20,749 bases of DNA, taken from NCBI GenBank assembly GCA_964434775.1, contig CAYSWH010000032.1:1-20749 (forward strand), written 5' to 3'. Made by a program: the position numbers and the translations under genes. Shown piece after piece: positions 14,463 through 20,749 of the stretch (within the stretch, counting starts at the first letter, position 1; each line of letters opens with the position of its first letter). The DNA is from CAYSWH01 sp964434775. GTDB lineage: Bacteria; Patescibacteriota; JACMRA01. The notes beneath the pieces are model-generated. The model was not told the DNA's origin. It saw only the letters and a list, made by a program, of their open reading frames with translations, and ran no database searches.

Positions 14463-14825
14463 TTATGGCATGATGAGATTCTGGAAACCATTTACGGAAG
14501 GTTTGAAATTGATATTTTTGCATACAAGTTTTCGAATATTGAAGAGTTTAAAAAATCAAACGAAAATTCTTATTATGGATAATTTTTTGAAGGATATGTT
14601 TACGATAGTAACGATTATCTGATTCTAAAATATGATGTGGAATCTCAAGATAAAGAATCAAACAGGAGCATTTCATTATACTGAACCGGAACATGTCGGA
14701 AATGTAAGTCAATGGTTGAGTTTAATGCATATGTCAGAGTTCAGAAAGATGGTCAATTCCAACTCTCTTCAAGGGAGGAAGAGGCTGATATCATAATGTT
14801 GGTTACATCTATTGAGAGTAAATAG
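14463..14825 (+). pseudogene. Decayed gene remnant B
   Basis: One frame runs 120 codons with only two stops, TAA at 14580 and TGA at 14682. The pieces read HDEILETIYGRFEIDIFAYK, then FFEGYVYDSNDYLILKYDV, then TCRKCKSMVEFNAYVRVQKD, ending ...LVTSIESK before TAG. The last piece has a CRKC pair. In sequence this AT-rich, two stops in 120 codons is fewer than chance would give. No family recognised. Between 14015 and 14835 I see no intact gene or RNA, only these remnants. Confidence 0.4.
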
Positions 14826-14835
14826 AAGTTAGGAT

Positions 14836-15300
14836 TTATGGCAGTTCCAACCAGGCGAGGGCAAGAGCATCGGCAGCATCGTCAGGCTTGGGGACAGAGT
14901 CGAGGTTGTAATATTTTTGAACCATGGATTGGACTTGGTGTTTTTGGGCTCTGCCATATCCACAAAGGGTTTGTTTAACCTGCAGGGGAGTTTTGGTAAT
15001 GACTTCTATGCCGTATTTTGCCAGTAAGTATATAATTACGCCCCGACTTTGGGCAACACTGATGACTGTTTTGGAATTTTTAAAAAAGAAAAGATCCTCG
15101 ACAACTGCCTTTGTAGGGTTATACTTTTTTATCAACATTTCAATATCCCGACCAATTTCCAGAATTCTTTGAGGCATCATCTCGGCAGGCAGCGCCTGAG
15201 TTCGTAGAATGCCGTAATCTTCAATTTCCGGTGCTTTTTTATGACCCTTAACAAAGGCATAACCTACAGTAGCCGTTCCCGGATCAATGCCGACAATCAT
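14836..15300 (-). CDS. ruvC: Holliday junction resolvase RuvC
   Basis: 154 residues, near the family length but with a short C-terminus. The RNase H-like fold is marked by IDPGTATVGYA at the start (Asp6), VVEDLFFF (Glu68) and DDAADALALAW (Asp141 and Asp144). These correspond to the four acidic catalytic residues of E. coli RuvC (D7, E66, D138, D141). It cuts four-way DNA junctions during recombination with RuvAB, which are not encoded here. It starts 3 bp after the stop of the 4-TM protein gene, so the two are co-transcribed and probably coupled. Confidence 0.93.
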   Translation of the reverse strand: MIVGIDPGTATVGYAFVKGHKKAPEIEDYGILRTQALPAEMMPQRILEIGRDIEMLIKKYNPTKAVVEDLFFFKNSKTVISVAQSRGVIIYLLAKYGIEVITKTPLQVKQTLCGYGRAQKHQVQSMVQKYYNLDSVPKPDDAADALALAWLELP

Positions 15301-15303
15301 AAA

Positions 15304-15846
15304 CTATTCAGACTTAGACATTTTGAAAGTGAATAAGTACATTAAGATAAGAGGTCCTAAATTCCAGATCCAGGGGACAATTGCCCAGGTGTTGGCTTCT
15401 TCAACGGAATTATAATTTGTAGAATAGGTATGTTTAGCCCCATCCAACAGTTTAATTACTTCAGCCGGCATCCATTTGGTTGGCATGGGCTGGGAAAAGG
15501 CCTGATTAAGAAGATAGATGTATGCTCCTAGAACAATAATTATTAAAATAGCGTGCTGCCAAATTGGAGCCCCTTCTTCATGAATATAAAAACCTAAGGG
15601 GTCGGTAATAAACTTTTTAATGAGAAGTGTAATTATAAAACAGGTAAGAAAAAAACAAAGCCAGAAAATACTATTAGCCGAACTTTGGTCTACATTAATA
15701 CCGAGTCCGGTAATCATCGAGCTGTAAATCCAGCTGGACCAATTAACTACGATGCTGCCGACAAGCTGAAAAAGAAAGAAGGAAAAAATACCTGCAATGT
15801 AAAATCCGGAAATGTTTTTTCGGCTTAGTTTGAAATCGTCCAGCAT
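15304..15846 (-). CDS. Unknown four-helix membrane protein
   Basis: 180 residues with four membrane helices (about 12-35, 58-78, 98-117 and 154-174). A loop of about 37 residues between helices three and four has a PMPTKWMPAEVIKLLDGAKH segment and is Tyr/Asn-rich after it. I do not recognise the family. It is the first gene of a two-gene unit with ruvC, a pairing that probably reflects shared transcription rather than function. A perfect TATAAT ends five bases before its ATG. Confidence 0.75.
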   Translation of the reverse strand: MLDDFKLSRKNISGFYIAGIFSFFLFQLVGSIVVNWSSWIYSSMITGLGINVDQSSANSIFWLCFFLTCFIITLLIKKFITDPLGFYIHEEGAPIWQHAILIIIVLGAYIYLLNQAFSQPMPTKWMPAEVIKLLDGAKHTYSTNYNSVEEANTWAIVPWIWNLGPLILMYLFTFKMSKSE

Positions 15847-15851
15847 ATTCT

Positions 15852-15857
15852 ATTATA
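15852..15857 (-). promoter_or_regulatory. -10 box of the ruvC unit, leaderless type
   Basis: TATAAT on the minus strand, with only five bases (AGAAT) between it and the ATG at 15844-15846. Transcription would start at or within a base or two of the start codon. No -35 box is seen. The upstream operon ends in a terminator just before it. Confidence 0.55.
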
Positions 15858-15880
15858 CAGTTTTTGTTGCTATTTATTAT

Positions 15881-15915
15881 TGAAAGAAAAATACCTGTTA
15901 TTATAAATCACAGGT
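15881..15915 (-). terminator. Intrinsic terminator of the rseP-sortase-gtrA operon
   Basis: On the minus strand, ACCTGT and ACAGGT arms (15893-15915), with ATT/AAT pairing further in after one mismatch, followed by ATTTTTCTTT. It starts two bases after the stop of the last gene of the operon. Confidence 0.75.
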
Positions 15916-15916
15916 G

Positions 15917-16648
15917 CTAGTTTGTGTCAAGATTAAGTGATTCCAACATTCTTTTTTGATATCCTTCGTCTACTTCCTTCCAGGCTGTTTCTTTTTCTTC
16001 ATCATCCAAAACTTGTCTGGAAATGTAAACAAAGAAACCTTGGTCAGTATTAAATTTAGGTATCATAAGTGTTCTTATAATATATTGATGGTTGTTATGA
16101 GTAGAGTGAAAATCTCTGCGCAACAGTTCTTGGTCTTTCCAGAGGTACAATTCATCATTTATTTGCTCGGACTCATCATATTGCTCTAAATATGAATTTG
16201 ATATCCTATCAAGATCAGCCGCCAAGTCATAATAGCTTTCTTGAGTAATAGATACTTCACCGGTATTAATTGTAAGGAAGCCTACGCTGCGGTATATATT
16301 ATCCAAAAAAAGATCTCGATCATGATTTACCCGATCATAGAAGGTTACATATGTGGTACTTATTTCTTGATTTTCGTTTTTAGGTAATTCAGTGCAATCT
16401 CTTGGCTCATAAATGTTGGGGTATTCCAAAGTAAACTTCTTTATTTTCATTTCCTCAATAGTATTTCCGCACTTGGGATTGCTTGTATAGATCTCCCATT
16501 CTATTGTTTCTGGATCCGAACTAACTTTATTTTCAACTTGAGCCTGAAAATATGAAAACAGTAAAAATCCTGCAACGGGAATAACAACTACAGGAAAAAT
16601 AAAAGCTGAAATCTTTATAATAGTTTGTTTATCAGTGGAAAGCTTCAT
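15917..16648 (-). CDS. Membrane-anchored extracellular protein of unknown function
   Basis: About 243 residues from the ATG at 16646-16648, one base after the stop of the GtrA gene (TAG T ATG). The in-frame TTG at 16660 would overlap that gene and is not needed. It has one N-terminal membrane helix (about 11-34), then an outer domain with two Cys and the segment KKFTLEYPNIYEP. This recalls the KYPxxW-type start of PsbP-like secreted domains common in this kind of genome, but the match is weak. It is the last gene of the operon, before a clear terminator. Confidence 0.75.
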   Translation of the reverse strand: MKLSTDKQTIIKISAFIFPVVVIPVAGFLLFSYFQAQVENKVSSDPETIEWEIYTSNPKCGNTIEEMKIKKFTLEYPNIYEPRDCTELPKNENQEISTTYVTFYDRVNHDRDLFLDNIYRSVGFLTINTGEVSITQESYYDLAADLDRISNSYLEQYDESEQINDELYLWKDQELLRRDFHSTHNNHQYIIRTLMIPKFNTDQGFFVYISRQVLDDEEKETAWKEVDEGYQKRMLESLNLDTN

Positions 16649-16649
16649 A

Positions 16650-17141
16650 CTAAAATACAAATATTTTATAACCTACAAAATTAATGACCAAAGTAACTCC
16701 GACAGTTCCCAACTTTACTATACTTGCCCACCTCTTTTCATCCAAGCTGATTAAATTCTTAATTTTTCGACTTCTTACAAACCTATTATATACTTTTTCT
16801 TGAAATAGGATTAAATATTTGTCTTTAGCGTAGATATTAACTAGAGCCGTGGAAATTAGTAAAGAAAAAAAAGTAATTACAAAATAGGTCACGATACTTG
16901 GGTTCTCGTTACCTCCGCGGAATGTAAAATGAGAATTTAAAAAGAAACTGGTTACATTGGCGATTGTAAAGGCTATAAAATGGCTAATTGCGGGGACATT
17001 AAAGTATTTAATACTTCTGACTGCCTCTAACTTGTCTAAAGAATTTATAAGTATCCAAAAGATGGTAAAGTCAAAGAAGGTATTCCAGACACCTACTCCC
17101 GCAAAAATAATTATTTGTACAATAAATGCTTCGGTGATCAT
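16650..17141 (-). CDS. GtrA-family membrane protein
   Basis: 163 residues with four membrane helices. The GtrA pattern is visible: FAGVGVWNTFFDFTIFWIL in helix one, IANVTSFFLNSHFTF around helix two, and VTLVINFVGYKIFVF at the end. Characterised members take part in moving polyprenyl-linked sugars across the membrane or are accessory to cell-surface glycosylation. A charged loop of about 40 residues separates helices three and four, longer than in the shortest members. It lies 8 bp after the first sortase-fold gene and 1 bp before the secreted-protein gene, all on one transcript. A role in glycan supply to the surface is inference. Confidence 0.85.
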   Translation of the reverse strand: MITEAFIVQIIIFAGVGVWNTFFDFTIFWILINSLDKLEAVRSIKYFNVPAISHFIAFTIANVTSFFLNSHFTFRGGNENPSIVTYFVITFFSLLISTALVNIYAKDKYLILFQEKVYNRFVRSRKIKNLISLDEKRWASIVKLGTVGVTLVINFVGYKIFVF

Positions 17142-17149
17142 TTTATGTT

Positions 17150-17947
17150 TTATTCTATAGCGATTAACTCACCTCTTGTAAGCCATCTGTCAATTACACT
17201 TGGGCTTTTGACAATTGAAGTTTGTAAAGTAACCACTCGTTTATCTCCAAATCTTTTGTAAGCTTCACGCATTGATTGAAGACTGTCAACATTAGTTAGT
17301 TCAAAAGCTTCAAACACTCTGAATGTGAGCTTCCTGCCTTGATAATCGTAGATTACAAAAATATCTCCGGCTTGACTAGCTCTTTCAAGGGGTTTGAAAA
17401 TATTGTTATATTGGCTACTAACACTGGCGTAATTACTACTGTGTCCTACAATATAAGAGTTTCCTATTTCACCGGGTAGGGGGGTGGTGTAGAGATGAAC
17501 TATTCCATACCTCAATTTATCTTGAAAAGTAGAATTCAAAGCATTGGTATTTTTGTAGCTTCCATCCGGGTTAAATACATCCTCTTTGGCGCTGTAAACA
17601 ATAGGCACACTTACACCGAATTTGGGGTAAAATAAATAATTGGTCTGTGTTTGGTTGTTATCTTCCCGATATGTTGGTTGAGGGTAGGGAGAACCTTGGT
17701 TTCCTTGAAGATTTTGTGCATTTTCTGGGTCAGTTGGTTGTCGAGGTTCAAGATCCTTTTGTGCAATGTTTTTTTGTGACTCCTTTGGCTCTTCGGCATT
17801 TACATATCCGGTAATTATGTCAGTGGCCAAATCAGTTCGAGGTATATTTTTTTTACCCGAAATACCCAATGTCAATAATGACCCTTCTACAATTAAAATT
17901 AGAGCTAAAACCAATAAAGTTCTCGTTATAAAAGTTTTTGAGGACAT
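17150..17947 (-). CDS. Sortase-fold protein lacking the catalytic cysteine (copy 1)
   Basis: 265 residues: an N-terminal membrane helix (about 9-29), a Gln/Pro/Asn-rich linker (about 50-103), then a sortase domain. GEIGNSYIVGHSSNY holds the catalytic His169, and RVVTLQTSIVKSPSVIDRW lies at the position of the TLxTC motif with Arg254. The residue where the catalytic Cys belongs is Ser244 (codon TCA at 17216-17218), and the protein contains no Cys. In known sortases this Cys forms the acyl-enzyme, so normal transpeptidation is not expected; a serine-based reaction, substrate binding only, or loss of activity are the options. It is a tandem paralogue of the upstream gene (12 bp apart), and both share the LYTTPLPGEIGNSYIVGHSS segment. 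Confidence 0.88.
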   Translation of the reverse strand: MSSKTFITRTLLVLALILIVEGSLLTLGISGKKNIPRTDLATDIITGYVNAEEPKESQKNIAQKDLEPRQPTDPENAQNLQGNQGSPYPQPTYREDNNQTQTNYLFYPKFGVSVPIVYSAKEDVFNPDGSYKNTNALNSTFQDKLRYGIVHLYTTPLPGEIGNSYIVGHSSNYASVSSQYNNIFKPLERASQAGDIFVIYDYQGRKLTFRVFEAFELTNVDSLQSMREAYKRFGDKRVVTLQTSIVKSPSVIDRWLTRGELIAIE

Positions 17948-17959
17948 AATCTTTATTTA

Positions 17960-18880
17960 TTAATTGCTCTTTTCCGGAACCAACTCTCCTCTGGTTAGCC
18001 ATCTGTCTATAACTGTGGGACTTCTTACAATAGAAGTTTGTAAGGTAACAACTCTACGATCTCCAAAGCTCTTGTAAGCTTCACTGCTATCATCTGCTTT
18101 GATTTCTTTGGTTTCAAATACGCGGAAGGTTAGTTTTCTTCCTGTCATATCGTAAATAATAAACTCATCACCGACACTACTTCTTCTTTCCAGGGGTTTG
18201 AATACTGAATTGTAAGGGCTAATAATATCGGCATAATTACTACTATGGCCAACAATGTAAGAGTTCCCAATTTCACCGGGTAAAGGAGTGGTATAAAGAT
18301 GCACGATTCCATCTCTTAATTTAATTTGAATCGGAGAAGAGAACCTGTCGTTTAAATCCCTAGGGGCAAGGCTTCCGTCAGGTAATGTTTGGAAAAGATC
18401 TTCCTTGGTTGAATAAATGATCGGAACATCATTAATATTAAATCTTGGGTAAAAGAATTTGTTAATTAACTCCGGGTTTGAGGGTACGGGAATTATGTCG
18501 CTAAGACTAGGTTTTCTTTCTGCGGCATCATTTATATCAAAAGAAGGACTTCTCAAATCAAAACCGGGTTCCGGAAGTATTCTGTCGATGATATTGCCGT
18601 ACCCGTCCAGGATTATTGTTTCGTTGTCTTTATATAGATAGAACTTTGGATTTGGAACATTTTCATCTTCCAAGGAAACACTTTTTGCTCTTACACTATA
18701 AACCAAAAAATTCTCGGAGAGGATATCAAAGTCACTTCGGTTTACCACGATTAAAAGTATCCCTGCCTTGTCGGCATAAACAGTAAATATTAGAAGAAAA
18801 CTAACCAACAGACTATAAAACCTGTATCTTAGTTTCCATAAATATCTTAGTATTGAAGTGTTTGTTTTTGTTTTTTTCAT
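17960..18880 (-). CDS. Sortase-fold protein lacking the catalytic cysteine (copy 2)
   Basis: 306 residues: an N-terminal membrane helix (about 21-47), an extracellular region of about 90 residues not found in copy 1, then a sortase domain. Catalytic His212 is in YIVGHSSNY, and Arg293 in VIDRW. The TLxTC position reads TLQTS, with Ser283 (codon TCT at 18032-18034), and there is no Cys anywhere. The two paralogues use different serine codons (TCA and TCT) and otherwise keep a good catalytic core, so the serine is old and kept rather than a recent error. It follows rseP by 43 bp in the same operon. A partner or regulator of the other copy is possible; substrate unknown. Confidence 0.88.
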   Translation of the reverse strand: MKKTKTNTSILRYLWKLRYRFYSLLVSFLLIFTVYADKAGILLIVVNRSDFDILSENFLVYSVRAKSVSLEDENVPNPKFYLYKDNETIILDGYGNIIDRILPEPGFDLRSPSFDINDAAERKPSLSDIIPVPSNPELINKFFYPRFNINDVPIIYSTKEDLFQTLPDGSLAPRDLNDRFSSPIQIKLRDGIVHLYTTPLPGEIGNSYIVGHSSNYADIISPYNSVFKPLERRSSVGDEFIIYDMTGRKLTFRVFETKEIKADDSSEAYKSFGDRRVVTLQTSIVRSPTVIDRWLTRGELVPEKSN

Positions 18881-18923
18881 ATTGACCGATCATTTTCATA
18901 CTTCTTCTTTAGTAGTTGTTGAG

Positions 18924-20336
18924 CTATATACCGGCATTGATAATTGTCTGAACGTCCTTTACGGCTATTAAAAGACCTAGTCCCAGAAGTAAAAGAAATG
19001 TAGCATTGATTATAACGGCTTCGAGTTTGCGATTTCTTTTTCCGAGAATATGATTTAAAGTAATTATTATGAATCTTCCGCCGTCAAGTGCGGGTATGGG
19101 AAGTAAGTTAAAAACAGCTAAGGAAACAGATATAGTTCCGATAAAATCCAATATACCTGCCATACCTTGAAAATCAAAGATTTTTGAACTGAAACTACTC
19201 ACAGCCACAGGGCCGCCAACGGAATCTATGGCACTGCGGTCTTGTGACCATGGAAGGATCGCAATAACCACGTCTCCCAATATTTCGAAATTTGCAATGA
19301 AAATACTTGAAGTTCTGTCCCAGGCTAATAAAGTTCCTTCGATAAAGTTTTTTCCGCTGTATGTGACCGGATAACCAAATTGAGATATTCCAATGACAAC
19401 TTTCTCATTGGTTTTTTGCGGAGTAATTGTAGTAGAAACAGTTTTACCGGATTCTTGTTGCTTATAGACAAGTTCGGTCTCTTGGTCTTCATATTCGGCA
19501 ATAATATTGGAAAGTTCCTCTCTGGTTTCAACATTATCCAGATCGTTTTCGCCCAGTGAAATAATTTCATCACCTCCTCTCAAGCCGGCACTGTAAGCCG
19601 GGCCTTCTTCACTTACGGAAAGAACTACCAAATTGTCAGATTCTTTTGTTATTTGTGCTCTGGATTCCAATTCCTTCAAATCTTCAGGAAAAGCTAATCT
19701 TACAGGACTTCCGATAGCGTTAAAGAGCACGAAGAAAATTAGAAAAGCTGTGGCGATATTAAAAATTACACCTCCAAGAAGAAAAACGGTCTTGCGCGGC
19801 CAGCTTTTTTTGAAAAACACTTCTTCGGATTCTATAAGGTTTTCGTATTCCCAATCGATTAAAACTTCCAATTGTTTGAGAGAATCCAAATATTCTTTTT
19901 CTTCTTCCTTGGTTAATTTATCTTCTCTCTTCCTCATCTCTTCTACTTTTTTCCATTGGTCAGTATATTCTACGCTGTTGTCCTTCAAGAAAAATTTTAA
20001 ATCTTTATTAGCCAATATCTCATCCAGTCGATTAATTATGTAGTCTTCTTTGGCTTTTTTAGGGTTGGTAGCTTGCAATTCGTTGGCATGGTCTATAGCA
20101 TCATTATCTCCGAGTATCCTGACAAAGCCTCCAAGAAGAATGTAATTTAATGACCAAGTAATACCTTTCCATCTTTTGTATTTCCATCTCGGAGGAATTC
20201 CTACGCCAAACTCAAGTACTTTAATCCCAACCAGCCTGGCCATAAGTAGATGTCCGAATTCATGGATTATTACTAGAGGAACCAAAATTACCAGAAACCA
20301 AAAAATGATCGAAATGATTGAAATAATTATTTCCAT
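18924..20336 (-). CDS. rseP: Site-2 protease, RseP/M50 family
   Basis: 470 residues. Helix one carries the zinc motif HEFGH (His25, Glu26, His29), and the third ligand motif LDG lies at 417-419 in NLLPIPALDGG. One PDZ domain (about 235-312) lies between the membrane segments. The family cuts membrane-spanning segments of anti-sigma factors and leftover signal peptides. An insertion of about 95 charged residues (78-174) lies between GGFVRILGD and KSWPRKTVFLLGG, much longer than in E. coli RseP, with helical heptad-like stretches. It is the first gene of the operon with the two sortase-fold genes, GtrA and a secreted protein, which suggests a role in surface-protein processing. No anti-sigma factor is in the window. 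Confidence 0.9.
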   Translation of the reverse strand: MEIIISIISIIFWFLVILVPLVIIHEFGHLLMARLVGIKVLEFGVGIPPRWKYKRWKGITWSLNYILLGGFVRILGDNDAIDHANELQATNPKKAKEDYIINRLDEILANKDLKFFLKDNSVEYTDQWKKVEEMRKREDKLTKEEEKEYLDSLKQLEVLIDWEYENLIESEEVFFKKSWPRKTVFLLGGVIFNIATAFLIFFVLFNAIGSPVRLAFPEDLKELESRAQITKESDNLVVLSVSEEGPAYSAGLRGGDEIISLGENDLDNVETREELSNIIAEYEDQETELVYKQQESGKTVSTTITPQKTNEKVVIGISQFGYPVTYSGKNFIEGTLLAWDRTSSIFIANFEILGDVVIAILPWSQDRSAIDSVGGPVAVSSFSSKIFDFQGMAGILDFIGTISVSLAVFNLLPIPALDGGRFIIITLNHILGKRNRKLEAVIINATFLLLLGLGLLIAVKDVQTIINAGI

Positions 20337-20342
20337 ATTTTT

Positions 20343-20359
20343 TACTATCTTTCATAGTA
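20343..20359 (-). promoter_or_regulatory. Inverted repeat upstream of rseP
   Basis: Arms TACTAT and ATAGTA around CTTTC (plus-strand reading), 6 bp before the rseP ATG. A TATATA that could be the -10 box lies just upstream of it on the minus strand. A TTGACA further up is too far away (25 bp) to pair with it. Confidence 0.35.
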
Positions 20360-20491
20360 TTTGTATATATAAAAGGAAACTCTAGATGCTTTTAATTGTC
20401 AAGAAAAACGGCAGAGCATTTCGTTTGCATTTTCCGGTTTTTTTTGACCAATCTTCAGCGAAATATAAAAATATATATTTTAAGTACTGTT

Positions 20492-20520
20492 TTGACGAAA
20501 AATCATATATATCACACAAT
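20492..20520 (+). promoter_or_regulatory. Possible promoter of the last gene
   Basis: TTGACG (20492-20497), a 17-bp spacer and CACAAT (20515-20520), about 38 bp before the ATG. The rest of 20337-20558 is AT-rich and holds no gene. Confidence 0.4.
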
Positions 20521-20558
20521 TTATAAGCGATAAGCACCTTATACAAAAACATAAATTA

Positions 20559-20749
20559 ATGTACAGATTTTATCTCGTAAAAAGACACTTTCTATTTAGT
20601 TTAGTGTTGGTATGTCTTGTAATATCGGGTTTGGCAGGGACAATTCTATATAATGACATGAACAACCGGGCTAAAGCAGCCATTGCTAATGATATTGATA
20701 GCCCCCCAACATCAATTTACAACGATGCCTATAAATATGAAAACGGTTT
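20559..20749 (+). CDS. Exported or membrane protein, 5' part
   Basis: ATG at 20559, open to the end of the window (63 codons). It starts MYRFYLVKRHFLFS, continues into a hydrophobic segment of about 18 residues (signal peptide or anchor), then a polar region (NDMNNRAKAAIANDIDSPPT). No stop is reached, so the protein continues outside. No Shine-Dalgarno. Nothing in this part identifies a family; it could be a long surface protein. Confidence 0.65.
   Translation, partial: MYRFYLVKRHFLFSLVLVCLVISGLAGTILYNDMNNRAKAAIANDIDSPPTSIYNDAYKYENG

Noticed and set aside
14296..14523. Minus-strand frame of 75 codons opposite the decayed remnants
   Set aside because: Composition looks like an antisense shadow; no signal, motif or start support.
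14203..14684. TGA read as glycine or tryptophan in the decayed region
   Set aside because: No intact gene in the window has an internal TGA, two genes end in TGA, and remnant B also has a TAA.
16649..16660. TTG start for the secreted protein overlapping GtrA
   Set aside because: The ATG at 16648 lies one base after the GtrA stop, a usual coupled arrangement.
20522..20543. Inverted repeat TATAAG/CTTATA with a 10-nt spacer upstream of the last gene
   Set aside because: Short arms in AT-rich DNA and a spacer unlike the other promoter repeats; not distinct from chance.

Overview
The window reads as a piece of an AT-rich (about one third G+C by eye), compact bacterial metagenome scaffold, most likely a member of the Patescibacteria/Candidate Phyla Radiation. 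This placement is inference: it rests on small genes packed with little spacing, many single-pass membrane-anchored extracellular proteins, a substrate-binding protein anchored by a helix instead of a lipid, GtrA, sortase-fold and TraC-like proteins of the kind common in that group, and almost no Shine-Dalgarno motifs. The standard stop codons fit (TAA and TAG mostly, TGA at two genes), so code 25 is not supported. Two 100-N assembly gaps sit inside repeat-coding genes.

Left part (1-5608): the C-terminal part of an LPxTG-type repeat surface protein, then on the minus strand a complete metal-import operon in the order solute-binding protein, ATPase, permease, permease, followed by a DtxR/MntR-type regulator. 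This is the troABCDR order. Its promoter (5649-5677) carries two 12-bp direct repeats spaced 20 bp. Middle part (5707-9195): phosphomannomutase/phosphoglucomutase, an Fe/Mn superoxide dismutase with a clear promoter and terminator, and a polytopic membrane protein gene split by an in-frame ochre codon.

Centre (9192-13824): a stand-alone TraC-like domain protein is transcribed divergently from a membrane protein with a Y/G/Q/S-rich, FUS-like cytoplasmic domain and an extracellular Ca-binding-type repeat; their -35 boxes overlap. A membrane-anchored DsbA-like oxidoreductase and an L,D-transpeptidase with a coiled-coil stalk follow. The dsbA promoter is nearly identical to the sodA promoter, including a palindrome whose differences are compensatory.

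Right part (13805-20749): a possible small membrane protein, about 700 bp of decayed coding sequence, then a two-gene unit (4-TM protein and ruvC) with a leaderless-type promoter, and a five-gene minus-strand operon: site-2 protease (RseP-like), two tandem sortase-fold proteins, GtrA and a secreted protein, closed by a terminator. Both sortase-fold proteins keep the His and Arg of the active site but have Ser where the catalytic Cys should be, and contain no cysteine at all. The window ends in the start of another exported protein.

Taken together the genes deal with the cell envelope (surface protein, sortase-fold pair, GtrA, L,D-transpeptidase, S2P), metal supply and redox protection (Tro-type importer, regulator, SOD, DsbA). 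The best candidates for new biology are the cysteine-less sortase pair with its operon, the shared sodA/dsbA operator, and the membrane-tethered FUS-like protein.
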